From assembly GCF_000981035.1 (NCBI RefSeq), contig NZ_LAYJ01000133.1, positions 94 to 64,093 of the forward strand: a DNA stretch of 64,000 nucleotides, given 5' to 3'. Shown piece after piece: positions 17,041 to 25,173 of this stretch. The DNA comes from Christensenella hongkongensis. Lineage in GTDB: Bacteria > Bacillota > Clostridia > Christensenellales > Christensenellaceae. Every line of letters starts with the position of its first letter. Within the stretch, counting starts at the first letter, position 1. Position numbers and translations under genes: made by a program. The notes beneath the pieces were generated by a model. It did not search any database, was not told the DNA's origin, and saw only the letters and a program-made list of their open reading frames with translations.

Positions 17041-17988
17041 GTGGAACAGGAAAAAAAGGGGCTGGTTTACAATATTCAACGATACAGCATTCATGACGGC
17101 CCCGGAATCAGGACTACCGTTTTCCTGAAGGGATGCCCGCTGCGCTGCAAATGGTGCGCAAATCCAGAGTCGCAGGAGCGGGCGGTGGAGCTTGCATACG
17201 ATGGGACTAAATGTATTTTGTGCGGCAGGTGTATTGCGGCCTGCGGAAGCGGCGCGTTATCAATAGGAACTGAGAAAGTGCGGATCGACCGGCAATTATG
17301 CACGCGGTGTATGGACTGCGTGCAGGTATGCCCTGCGCACGCGCTGTTCGTGGAGGGCCGGGAATATACGGTGGAAGAAGTGATGCGGGAAGTCCGCAAG
17401 GATAAGCCGTTTTACGACAAATCAGGCGGAGGTGTGACGCTATCGGGCGGGGAACCACTGATGCAGCGGGAGTTTGTAATGGCACTGCTCGGGGAGCTCA
17501 AAAAGGAAGGAATCCACGTTGTGGTGGAAACCTCTGGGTATAGCGCGTTTTTCAGGGAAGCGCTGCCGTATATCGACCTGCTGTATTTTGATGTAAAGCA
17601 TCCCGACACTCAAAAGCATCTCACCATGACAGGGAAGGATAACATCCTGATTTTGGAGAACCTGCAGTATGCGCTCCGGCAGGGGAAGGATGTGGTAGCG
17701 CGCATCCCTGTGATCCCCGGGCTTAACGATACAAAAGAGGATTGGGCTGCATATGGAAGGCTTTTCCGGGAGCTTGGCGTCAAAAAGGCGCACTTGCTGC
17801 CTTTCCACCAGTTCGGTTTGGGAAAATACCGGGATATGGGCAGGGAATATGCGTATGAAGGGTATCCTTCCATGGATAAAAACGAGCTTTGGGAGATGAA
17901 AAAATTTTTTGACGACATGGGCCTCAGTACGCAGCTGGGGGGGGTGAAAACGCCTTGTGTCGTTGACAAAGGAAGTAAAAAAAATTAA
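17041..17988 (+). CDS. Glycyl radical enzyme activase (radical SAM)
   Basis: Uses S-adenosylmethionine and a 4Fe-4S cluster to abstract hydrogen from Gly777 of the adjacent enzyme. The 315-residue protein has the radical SAM CX3CX2C at Cys32, Cys36 and Cys39. A ferredoxin-like insert holds two further clusters (Cys58/61/64/68 and Cys87/90/93/97), as in activases of non-PFL glycyl radical enzymes. GGGVTLSGGEPL is the SAM-binding GGE motif. It starts with GTG at 17041, immediately after the stop of the enzyme gene, so the two are translationally coupled. Confidence 0.93.
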   Translation: MEQEKKGLVYNIQRYSIHDGPGIRTTVFLKGCPLRCKWCANPESQERAVELAYDGTKCILCGRCIAACGSGALSIGTEKVRIDRQLCTRCMDCVQVCPAHALFVEGREYTVEEVMREVRKDKPFYDKSGGGVTLSGGEPLMQREFVMALLGELKKEGIHVVVETSGYSAFFREALPYIDLLYFDVKHPDTQKHLTMTGKDNILILENLQYALRQGKDVVARIPVIPGLNDTKEDWAAYGRLFRELGVKKAHLLPFHQFGLGKYRDMGREYAYEGYPSMDKNELWEMKKFFDDMGLSTQLGGVKTPCVVDKGSKKN

Positions 17989-17991
17989 AAT
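17963..17991 (+). promoter_or_regulatory. lacI promoter inside the 3' end of the activase gene
   Basis: TTGACA at 17963-17968 and TAAAAT at 17986-17991 with a 17-bp spacer. The predicted start, about 17998, coincides with the first possible ATG of the regulator, which argues for the downstream ATG at 18028. No operator copy is seen near it. Confidence 0.7.
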
Positions 17992-18027
17992 GTCATTATG
18001 GCTGAAAATTCAGAAAGCGGGAAAAAA

Positions 18028-19050
18028 ATGGGCGAGAATGGCGAGAAAATCTCCATAAAAAAACTGTCCGAAATCACAGGTTATTCTGTTGCGACCGTTT
18101 CACGCGTCATCAACAATGTGGGACGATACTCCAAGGAAACCGAAAATAAGATCAAGCGGGCGATCCGGCAGTATAATTATGTGCCGAATATGATTGCCAA
18201 GGGGCTGCGTACAAACCAGATACCGACGATCGGTATTATCGTGCCGGATATTACCAACGAGTTTTTTTCGCGTATTACGCTGGCGGCGCAGACAGCATTG
18301 TTTAAGCAGTCTTATTCCGCTTTTATCTGTAATACAAATGAAAAAAAGGCGTTGGAGGAGCGGCATTTGGAACTGATGCGTGCAAACCACATCAGCGGGG
18401 TCATTTTTGTCTGCTCTGAGCACGTGTACGAAGGTGATTTATACAGGCAGATTCCGAGGGTTTATGTGGACAGGATGCCGGCGGCGCTCGAGGAAGACAC
18501 AAGCGACCAGTTTTACCTGATACAGTCGGATAACTATGAAGGCGGCAGGATGGCAATCAGGGAGCTTGTGAACAGCGGATGTAAACGGATCATCTCTATT
18601 TTCGAGAAGCGGGAAATTTCGCCTAAAAAAGAGCGCCTGCGCGGGGTAAAAGACGAGCTTTCCGCTCATGGAATGCAGAGCGATGAAAACATTTACTATG
18701 CTCAAAACCTTACGTTCAAGGATTCTTACGATATCGTTAACCAGATACTCGACGAGGGGAAAAGCTTTGACGGGATTTTTTGTTATACTGATATCAGTGC
18801 GCTTGGTGCGATACGGGCGCTTTCCAACAGGGGGATCAGCGCGCCGCGCGGCGTAAGGGTAGTCGGATTTGACGATGTAACGGCCGCCGGGCATAATACC
18901 CCTTCCATTACCACGATCCACCAGCCTATGGAAGAAATGGGCGAAATGGCGGCAAATGTGATGCTGCGCCTTTTGCAGGCAGACGATAAGGTGGAGAAAC
19001 GTTACAGGCTTCCCGTAAAGCTTGTTCGCAGGGAAACTACGAAATGTTAA
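18028..19050 (+). CDS. LacI family transcriptional repressor of the allose/glycyl-radical regulon
   Basis: A 340-residue regulator with an N-terminal helix-turn-helix (KKLSEITGYSVATVSRVINN), the hinge helix region PNMIAKGLRT, and a periplasmic-binding-protein-like effector domain beginning IPTIGIIVPDITNEFF. I prefer the ATG at 18028 (MGENGEKIS) because the promoter would start at 17998; the longer form from 17998 adds ten residues. Its likely operators are the GAGTAATCGTTTACC sites at 13715, 19102 and 19288 and the variant at 13483. The effector is probably a sugar or sugar phosphate of the pathway. Confidence 0.88.
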   Translation: MGENGEKISIKKLSEITGYSVATVSRVINNVGRYSKETENKIKRAIRQYNYVPNMIAKGLRTNQIPTIGIIVPDITNEFFSRITLAAQTALFKQSYSAFICNTNEKKALEERHLELMRANHISGVIFVCSEHVYEGDLYRQIPRVYVDRMPAALEEDTSDQFYLIQSDNYEGGRMAIRELVNSGCKRIISIFEKREISPKKERLRGVKDELSAHGMQSDENIYYAQNLTFKDSYDIVNQILDEGKSFDGIFCYTDISALGAIRALSNRGISAPRGVRVVGFDDVTAAGHNTPSITTIHQPMEEMGEMAANVMLRLLQADDKVEKRYRLPVKLVRRETTKC

Positions 19051-19060
19051 AATAAAATTG

Positions 19061-19089
19061 TTGACAAGCAAAATGAAAAGTAGTATATT
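19061..19089 (+). promoter_or_regulatory. Promoter of the allose operon
   Basis: TTGACA at 19061-19066 and TATATT at 19084-19089 with a 17-bp spacer; start expected near 19096, directly before operator O3. The leader to the first gene is about 245 bases and A-rich. Confidence 0.8.
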
Positions 19090-19101
19090 TATAGCATCGA
19101 T

Positions 19102-19302
19102 GAGTAATCGTTTACCTAATAAATTTAAAGTTTAATCATTTCAATCATCAATAAGCAATACCAAAAGTAAACAGGCCAGTTTCAAAATGTAAAAAGCAGT
19201 TGAATTTTACAGAAAAAAAACAGAAACCAATAAATTTAAAAAAAAATAATGTGACAGTTCAAAAATAGTAAAACAATTTTTAAAAATGAGTAATCGTTTA
19301 CC
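19102..19302. promoter_or_regulatory. Operators O3 and O4 flanking an A-rich leader
   Basis: GAGTAATCGTTTACC occurs at 19102-19116 and 19288-19302; the identity extends to 20 bases (ATGAGTAATCGTTTACCTAA at 19100-19119 and 19286-19305). Centres are 186 bp apart. GCATCGAT occurs just before O3 and just after O4. The DNA between is very A/T-rich with many A-tracts and repeats AATAAATTTAAA near both ends, which could favour a repression loop. No open frame was seen here. Confidence 0.8.
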
Positions 19303-19340
19303 TAACGCATCGATATATAGTTAGGAGGGAGAAAGTTTTG

Positions 19341-19781
19341 ATGATAGGAATTGGAAGCGACCATACGGCCTTGGAATTAAAAGGAATCATAAAGGAACAT
19401 TTGGAAAAGTGTGGATTTTTGGTGAAGGATTATGGGACGCATACCCCCGAACGTACTGATTATCCAATCTACGCAGAAAAGGTTGCCCTGGCAGTAAAAA
19501 ACGGGGAATGTGAACGTGGGATCTTGATCTGCGGTTCCGGCGTCGGGATGGGAATCGCGGCAAACAAAATAAGAGGAATACGTTGCGTTATATGCAGCGA
19601 AGCATATTCCGCGAGGATGAGCAGGAAGCACAATGATACCAATATGCTGGCGTTGGGCGCGCGCGTGGTAGGGCCTGACGCGGCAAAAATGATTGTGGAT
19701 GAATGGCTCGGTACGGAATATGAAGGAGGTCGGCACCAGCGGCGGGTGGATATGATCTGTTCGTTGGAGCAGGAAATATGA
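19341..19781 (+). CDS. rpiB: RpiB/AlsI-type sugar-phosphate isomerase
   Basis: A 146-residue RpiB-fold isomerase. The N-terminal GSDHTALELK motif (Asp7, His8), the catalytic base Cys64 in LICGSGVGM, and His97-Asn98 in SRKHNDTNML are present. RpiB enzymes convert ribose-5-phosphate to ribulose-5-phosphate, and several also convert D-allose-6-phosphate to D-allulose-6-phosphate. As first gene of an allose operon, the latter role (AlsI) is likely. The start is ambiguous between TTG at 19338 (9 bases from AGGAGG) and ATG at 19341. Confidence 0.9.
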   Translation: MIGIGSDHTALELKGIIKEHLEKCGFLVKDYGTHTPERTDYPIYAEKVALAVKNGECERGILICGSGVGMGIAANKIRGIRCVICSEAYSARMSRKHNDTNMLALGARVVGPDAAKMIVDEWLGTEYEGGRHQRRVDMICSLEQEI

Positions 19782-19830
19782 ATTTGGTTTTCCCAAGGGA
19801 AAAAATATATTAGTTATTAGGAGGAAACAA

Positions 19831-20895
19831 ATGAAAAAAGTAAAAACGATGGTTGCATTGACGGTGGTGATCATACTGTGCGCTACGATGCTTATGGCTT
19901 GTGGGCAGCCGGCGCAGCAGGAGACAAACACGGAACCAACGCAGACGATTGAAGCATCAGCTGGCGCAAGTGAATCTGCGGCGCAGAGCACAGGAACGGC
20001 GGACGGCAACGCAGAGGACGTCAGTCTCTATTTTATACTGAAAACCTTTTCGAATCCCTTCCATGTAGCGATTGCGGATGCGATTAAGGCGGAAGCGGAA
20101 GCGCAGGGTGTAACCGTTTTTGTTGACGCGATGAATTCTGAGGATGAAGCCACGCCGCAGCTTGATAAGCTGATGACGGCTGTTAACAGCGATTACGACG
20201 GCGTAGGCGTAGGACCGATTTCCGCGACGAACCTGGTGGAAGGGATTGCGGCAGCATCGGAAAAGGGAATCCCGGTTGTAGACCTTGACGAGCCGATCGA
20301 CGAAGCAGGCCTTGAAGCGTCTGGCGGTTATCTGGCGGCTTTTATTACAACGGATAATAAGGATGTAGGGAAGAAAGGCGCACAATACATCATTGACCAA
20401 ATCGGCGCGGACGGTGGAAAGGTTGCGATTATTGAAGGAAAAGCAGGTTCGGCAGCTGGTGAAGACCGCAAAGCGGGAGCGACGGAGGCATTTGAATCGG
20501 CGGAAGGAATCGAGCTTGTGGACAGCCAGCCGGCGGATTGGGACAGGAACAGGGCGCTTGACGTCGCGACCAATATCCTCAGCCAGAATCCGGACCTGAA
20601 AGGCTTCTACTGCTGTAACGATACCATGGCGCTTGGCGTACAGGAAGCGGTTGAAAATTCCGGCCTGGAAGGAAAATGTATCGTAGTCGGCACGGACGGC
20701 CTGGATGAGGCGTACGATTCGATCAGGGCGGGCAAAATGGCCGCCACGGTAGCGCAGGACCCGGCGATGATCGGAAAGACGGCTTTTGAAAAATTGCTGC
20801 AGTCAGTCAGGGACGGAAATGCGGGAACAAAAGGACAGGCTCCGGAACCGACCTATATTGATTCCATTTTATACACGAAAGACAATCTGAAATAA
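19831..20895 (+). CDS. alsB: Sugar ABC transporter substrate-binding lipoprotein (D-allose-type)
   Basis: A 354-residue exported receptor. A lysine-led hydrophobic signal ends in the lipobox LMACG (Cys near residue 24), followed by a Glu/Ser/Thr-rich linker. The mature part is a type-I periplasmic-binding-protein fold like RbsB and AlsB, with KTFSNPFHVAIADAIKAEA and a FYCCNDTMALGVQEAVE segment. It sits between the isomerase and ATPase genes, matching E. coli alsIBACE order in spirit. A strong stem-loop after the stop may favour its mRNA over downstream parts. The allose assignment is from context. Confidence 0.85.
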   Translation: MKKVKTMVALTVVIILCATMLMACGQPAQQETNTEPTQTIEASAGASESAAQSTGTADGNAEDVSLYFILKTFSNPFHVAIADAIKAEAEAQGVTVFVDAMNSEDEATPQLDKLMTAVNSDYDGVGVGPISATNLVEGIAAASEKGIPVVDLDEPIDEAGLEASGGYLAAFITTDNKDVGKKGAQYIIDQIGADGGKVAIIEGKAGSAAGEDRKAGATEAFESAEGIELVDSQPADWDRNRALDVATNILSQNPDLKGFYCCNDTMALGVQEAVENSGLEGKCIVVGTDGLDEAYDSIRAGKMAATVAQDPAMIGKTAFEKLLQSVRDGNAGTKGQAPEPTYIDSILYTKDNLK

Positions 20896-20903
20896 AGTAA
20901 CCG

Positions 20904-20952
20904 GAGAATGATGCGCCCCCTTTTACAGGACTCTGGAAGGGGGCCAATTCTC
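20904..20952 (+). other. Stem-loop between binding-protein and ATPase genes
   Basis: GAGAAT (20904-20909) with ATTCTC (20947-20952) and GCCCCCTT (20915-20922) with AAGGGGGC (20937-20944) form an interrupted 14-bp stem. No T-tract follows. It suits partial termination or protection of the upstream mRNA, as in maltose-type operons. Confidence 0.7.
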
Positions 20953-20972
20953 AGGACAGACGGGAGGCAAAA

Positions 20973-22487
20973 ATGGAAAAACTGGTAGAAATGGAACATA
21001 TTACCAAGAAATTTCCGGGAGTCGTCGCCCTGGACAATATGAGCCTTGATCTTTATCCGGGCGAGGTACACGTCCTGATGGGGGAAAACGGCGCGGGCAA
21101 ATCGACGCTGATGAAAATACTCAGCGGGATCTATACGCCCACAAGCGGACAAATTAGGCTGCATGGCAAAACATACCAGCATCTTACGCCCGGAATTTCA
21201 CAGGAAAGCGGGATCAGCATCATTTATCAGGAGCTGAGCGTGATCGATGAATTGTCTATCGCGGAAAACCTGTTTGTAGGAAGACTGCCGCAGCGCAGGC
21301 TTCTGGGGGTGCCGGTGGTCGATTTTAAGTATATCAACAAAAAAGCAAAAGAAATGATGGAGCTCGTTGGGCTTAGGCGTTCTCCGGGAACGATGGTGGA
21401 AGACCTGCCGATTTCTGAGAAACAGCTGGTAGAGATCGCAAAAGCGCTGGTACTCAACACAAAAATACTGATTATGGACGAACCGACCTCATCGCTGACG
21501 ATCGACGAAACACAAAACCTGTTCAAGATCATACGTTCCCTTCAGGAGAAGGGAGTCGGAATTATTTACATTTCACATAAAATTGATGAAGTAAAACAAA
21601 TCGGCAACCGAATCACGGTTCTCAAAGACGGAAAATATGTGGGAACGAAGAATGTTGCGGATATCACCAGCAAAGAAGAAATCGTTACGATGATGGTGGG
21701 GCGCGAACTCAAGGACAAGTATTTAAGCGGACAAAAAAAGACGGACGCGCACGGACAGGTCATCTTCCAGGCGGAACACATCTCGCGGCAGGATAAAAAA
21801 GTAAACGATGTGAGTTTTCATCTGCGCAAATATGAAATACTTGGATTTGCGGGGCTGGTGGGATCTGGCCGCACGGAGCTTATGAATGTGCTGTTTGGCG
21901 TTGAAAAAAAGGAAACGGGAGACGTTTCCCTCAATGGGAAAAAGCTTGAGATCAGGCGCACGTACGACGCGGTGAAGGAAGGAATTGCGTATCTAACCGA
22001 AAACAGGCGTGAAACGGGATTTTTTGATAATTTTGAAATATGGAAAAACATTGCGATGGAGCAGTCGCTCAAAAGTTCGAAATGGGGCGGGATTTATGGC
22101 CTTTCGAATGCAAGGCGGGAGCAGGAGGAGGCGCGCTCGGCGGCGGAAAAGCTCAATGTAAAGTGCACGTCGGTCTATCAGAATATTACCGAGCTGTCTG
22201 GCGGCAACCAGCAAAAGGTTATCGTTGCAAAGTGGCTTGCGGCGAATGCGGAGTTGTTGATTTTTGACGAACCGACCCGCGGGATCGACGTAGGGGCAAA
22301 GAGCGAAATTTACAAGATCATGCGCCAGCTTGCCGACGAAGGAAAAGGAGTACTTATGGTGTCTTCCGAGCTTCCTGAGCTTTTGGCTGTGTGCGACAGG
22401 ATCCTCGTTTTTAACGAGGGGGAGATCAAGGCGGAATTCAGCAGCGAAGAGGCGACCGAAGAAAAAATAATACTTGCTGCTACCTAA
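20973..22487 (+). CDS. alsA: Sugar ABC transporter ATPase (duplicated, AlsA/RbsA type)
   Basis: A 504-residue ATPase with two fused nucleotide-binding halves. The first half has Walker A GENGAGKST, a degenerate signature (LPISEKQLVEIAKAL) and Walker B ILIMDEPTSSL. The second has the altered P-loop GLVGSGRTELMN, signature LSGGNQQKVIVAKWL and LLIFDEPTRGIDVG. This asymmetry is normal for the RbsA class. It energises the AlsB-AlsC importer. The next gene starts 13 bases after its stop. Confidence 0.92.
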   Translation: MEKLVEMEHITKKFPGVVALDNMSLDLYPGEVHVLMGENGAGKSTLMKILSGIYTPTSGQIRLHGKTYQHLTPGISQESGISIIYQELSVIDELSIAENLFVGRLPQRRLLGVPVVDFKYINKKAKEMMELVGLRRSPGTMVEDLPISEKQLVEIAKALVLNTKILIMDEPTSSLTIDETQNLFKIIRSLQEKGVGIIYISHKIDEVKQIGNRITVLKDGKYVGTKNVADITSKEEIVTMMVGRELKDKYLSGQKKTDAHGQVIFQAEHISRQDKKVNDVSFHLRKYEILGFAGLVGSGRTELMNVLFGVEKKETGDVSLNGKKLEIRRTYDAVKEGIAYLTENRRETGFFDNFEIWKNIAMEQSLKSSKWGGIYGLSNARREQEEARSAAEKLNVKCTSVYQNITELSGGNQQKVIVAKWLAANAELLIFDEPTRGIDVGAKSEIYKIMRQLADEGKGVLMVSSELPELLAVCDRILVFNEGEIKAEFSSEEATEEKIILAAT

Positions 22488-22500
22488 GGAGGAGATTACA

Positions 22501-23493
22501 ATGAATAGTTTCAGTCGAAAAGCGGAGAGCCTTACGGCAAAAAAGGATTTTGCATATTATTGGGCGCGCTTTGGGACGTTGATCATATTTTTTATGCTTA
22601 TGGTGGTAATTGCCATCATCGCGCCAAAGGGAAGCAACTTCCTGTCGCCGGCGAACCTGATCAACATTGTCTATCAAAGCACGGATAAAATACTAATTGG
22701 CCTGGGCGTGTTTTTTGCGATATTGATCGCGGGGATCGATCTTTCGATCGGTTCGGTAATGGCATTGTGCGGGATATGGATGGGCCTTATGATGAAGGCT
22801 GGTATGCCGGTGTGGTCGGCGATCCTGATTGGCGCGGTGCTCGGCGGAGCGTTGCTTGGCGCGATCAATGGAAGCCTTGTAAACCTTACGGGCGTACATC
22901 CGTTTATTATTACGCTTGGCACACAATGGATTTTCCGTGGGATTATTATGGTTATATCCGGCGCGCGGTCTGTGTCCGGGTTCCCGGAAAGCTTTAAAGA
23001 AGTAGTAAATTACCGCGTGGGAGGACAGATTCCCATGGCAATTTTTATTGCTATAGGAGTAGCCGCGATCCTGTGGTTTATTGCGGCGCATACGAAGATG
23101 GGCAGGAACATCTATGCCTTTGGCGGAAATAAAGAGGCGGCATGGTATTCGGGGATCAATATCAAGTTGCACACGCTGATCGTGTTTATGATTTCCGGCA
23201 TCTGCGCGGGGCTCGCGGGCCTGATTATAACGGCGAAGACGGGAGCGGCAGAACCGCTTGCGGGCAGCGGATACGAAACTTTTGCCATTGCTGCGGCTGT
23301 AATCGGCGGCACAAGCTTTTTCGGCGGGAAAGGAAATGTCTGGAGCGTCGTGGTTGGCGGCTTGATTATAGGCCTGATTAACAACGGCCTGAATATGATG
23401 CGCGTGGATTCGTTCTACCAGCAGGTGGTAATGGGAATCCTGATCATTGCAGCCGTAACGCTTGATACCCTGTTGCTCAGAAAGAGGAAATAA
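22501..23493 (+). CDS. alsC: Sugar ABC transporter permease (AlsC/RbsC type)
   Basis: A 330-residue membrane protein with about eight to ten hydrophobic segments and the RbsC signatures GVFFAILIAGIDLSIGSVMALCG and FAIAAAVIGGTSFFGGKG. The ATG at 22501 follows AAGGAGG; an upstream in-frame start lies in alsA. A single permease is present, presumably a homodimer. The alsE gene follows after 2 bases. Confidence 0.9.
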   Translation: MNSFSRKAESLTAKKDFAYYWARFGTLIIFFMLMVVIAIIAPKGSNFLSPANLINIVYQSTDKILIGLGVFFAILIAGIDLSIGSVMALCGIWMGLMMKAGMPVWSAILIGAVLGGALLGAINGSLVNLTGVHPFIITLGTQWIFRGIIMVISGARSVSGFPESFKEVVNYRVGGQIPMAIFIAIGVAAILWFIAAHTKMGRNIYAFGGNKEAAWYSGINIKLHTLIVFMISGICAGLAGLIITAKTGAAEPLAGSGYETFAIAAAVIGGTSFFGGKGNVWSVVVGGLIIGLINNGLNMMRVDSFYQQVVMGILIIAAVTLDTLLLRKRK

Positions 23494-23495
23494 AC

Positions 23496-24170
23496 ATGAA
23501 AGTAAAAATCTCTCCTTCATTGATGTGTATGGATATGATGAATGTGCAGGAGCAAATGAAGGTTTTAAACCGGGCGGATTACCTGCACATCGATATTCTG
23601 GACTGGCATTACGTGAAGAACCTATGTCTGGCTCCCTGCTTTATGGAGCAGTTGAAAGAGATCACGGATGTCCCGATGGACGCGCACCTGATGGTGGATA
23701 ATACGGACGTAGACCTCGTGGATCTCTGCATTGATTCGGGCGCGGGGATAGTCACGCTCGCCCCGGACGTCGTGGAACGCAAGGCATTTCGCCTGATCGA
23801 CCATATCAAATCAAAGGGCGCGCGGGCGGGCGCTTATATCAATCCGGGCATGGCGCTCGAAGTGGTATTCCCTTACATCCATTTGCTGGACGTGATTACG
23901 TTTATGACAGTAGACCCCGGCTTTGCAGGGCAGCGGTTTATAGGGGAATCACTTGAAAAAATGAGGCAGGCAAAACGCCTGAAGCAGGAAAAAGGCTATG
24001 CTTATGAAATTCAGGTGGACGGATCGTGCAATAAAACGACATACAAAAAAATGTATGACGCGGGCGCCGAGATATTCGTAGTGGGTTCGTCCGGACTGTT
24101 TGGAAACGACCCTGACCTTGTAAAAGCATGGGAGATTATGGAACGCGATATTGCGAAAGCGATCGGATAG
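23496..24170 (+). CDS. alsE: D-allulose-6-phosphate 3-epimerase
   Basis: A 224-residue TIM-barrel epimerase of the RPE family. Expected reaction: D-allulose-6-phosphate to D-fructose-6-phosphate. Opening ISPSLMCMD, metal ligands His31, Asp33, His64 and Asp175, FMTVDPGFAGQ and EIQVDGSCNKTTY closely resemble E. coli AlsE. Oddities: the family MDGHFVPN loop reads LDWHYVKN (residues 35-42) and a usual LHPE reads LAPD, so substrate preference may have shifted. It is co-translated with alsC and followed by alsK. Confidence 0.87.
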   Translation: MKVKISPSLMCMDMMNVQEQMKVLNRADYLHIDILDWHYVKNLCLAPCFMEQLKEITDVPMDAHLMVDNTDVDLVDLCIDSGAGIVTLAPDVVERKAFRLIDHIKSKGARAGAYINPGMALEVVFPYIHLLDVITFMTVDPGFAGQRFIGESLEKMRQAKRLKQEKGYAYEIQVDGSCNKTTYKKMYDAGAEIFVVGSSGLFGNDPDLVKAWEIMERDIAKAIG

Positions 24171-24173
24171 CGT

Positions 24174-25145
24174 ATGGAAGAGGAAAGATGGATTGTCGGG
24201 ATCGACATCGGCGGGACAAATTTCAGGATAGGCTGCGTTTCTACAAGCGGAAGAGTGGCAAACGTAAAAATTACGCCAAGCAGCTTTTTGACAAGGGGTG
24301 AATGCGTCCAGAAAACGCTTGCCGGGTACATCACGAAGTATAGAAAGGAAACCGGCGTTACGCCGGCGTGCATATCGGTGGGGATTCCGGGTTCGGTCAG
24401 CAAGGGCAGGCGCAGTATAATTTCTGTACCAAACCTGCAGGATGCGAAAGGGACCCATTTGCTGGACGGACTGAATCTTGCGGACGATTTGGAAAAGCTT
24501 ATGGGAACACGGGTGATCCTGAATAAGGATGTGGATAACCTTTTGGCGTTTGACATCCTGATGAACGGGCTCGTAGATGAGGAAATCGTGGTCGGTTGCT
24601 ATATTGGCACCGGCTTTGGCGGGGCGATCCGCATTATGGGCCGATATCTCTCAGGAAAAAACGGCGCCGCAAATGAGATCGGACATATCCCATTCTATAA
24701 GAAAGACCTTATTTGCGGTTGCGGAAAAAGAGGTTGTGCGGAGTGCTATGCTTCGGGAACCGCGCTTAAAAGGATACAGGAAAAATACTACCCGGAAACC
24801 TTTATTGGCGATATTTTTGTAGAGCATGGGACGCAGCAGCGACTCATAGAATTTGTAGAGGCATGCGCGCTTCCCATTGCCACGGAAATAAATATTTTTG
24901 ATCCGGACTGCGTGGTCATTGGCGGCGGCGTTGTGGATATGCCGGGGTTTCCAAAAGATATGCTGAAGCAGTTTATATGGGACAACACCAGGAAGCCGCT
25001 TCCGGCAGGGAATCTGAAATTGATTTTTTCCAATCAGGACAAGGACATGGGCGTTATCGGCGCAGCGTTGCTGGCGGCAGAAGGGTTGAAGCTCGATCGC
25101 GAGAAAATGACGCGCGGCCTGTTGGAGCATTTTGGCAAACACTGA
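24174..25145 (+). CDS. alsK: ROK family kinase, D-allose kinase (AlsK-like)
   Basis: A 323-residue kinase expected to phosphorylate D-allose at C6. DIGGTNFR phosphate loop, NKDVDNLLAFD with the catalytic aspartate, the zinc motif CGCGKRGC with GHIP histidine, and FDPDCVVIGGGVVDMPGFP are present. The SKGRRSIISVPNLQ and RKPLP stretches are shared with E. coli AlsK as I recall it, more than with glucokinase-type ROK proteins. It starts 3 bases after alsE. It is clearly different from the ROK protein at 13648. Confidence 0.85.
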   Translation: MEEERWIVGIDIGGTNFRIGCVSTSGRVANVKITPSSFLTRGECVQKTLAGYITKYRKETGVTPACISVGIPGSVSKGRRSIISVPNLQDAKGTHLLDGLNLADDLEKLMGTRVILNKDVDNLLAFDILMNGLVDEEIVVGCYIGTGFGGAIRIMGRYLSGKNGAANEIGHIPFYKKDLICGCGKRGCAECYASGTALKRIQEKYYPETFIGDIFVEHGTQQRLIEFVEACALPIATEINIFDPDCVVIGGGVVDMPGFPKDMLKQFIWDNTRKPLPAGNLKLIFSNQDKDMGVIGAALLAAEGLKLDREKMTRGLLEHFGKH

Positions 25146-25173
25146 TCCTCGTGGGAGGATAGGAGGTGACCTT

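Noticed and set aside
17998-18027. ATG at 17998 as the lacI start
   Set aside because: It coincides with the predicted transcription start, so it would have no leader or ribosome site. I kept it as an alternative only.
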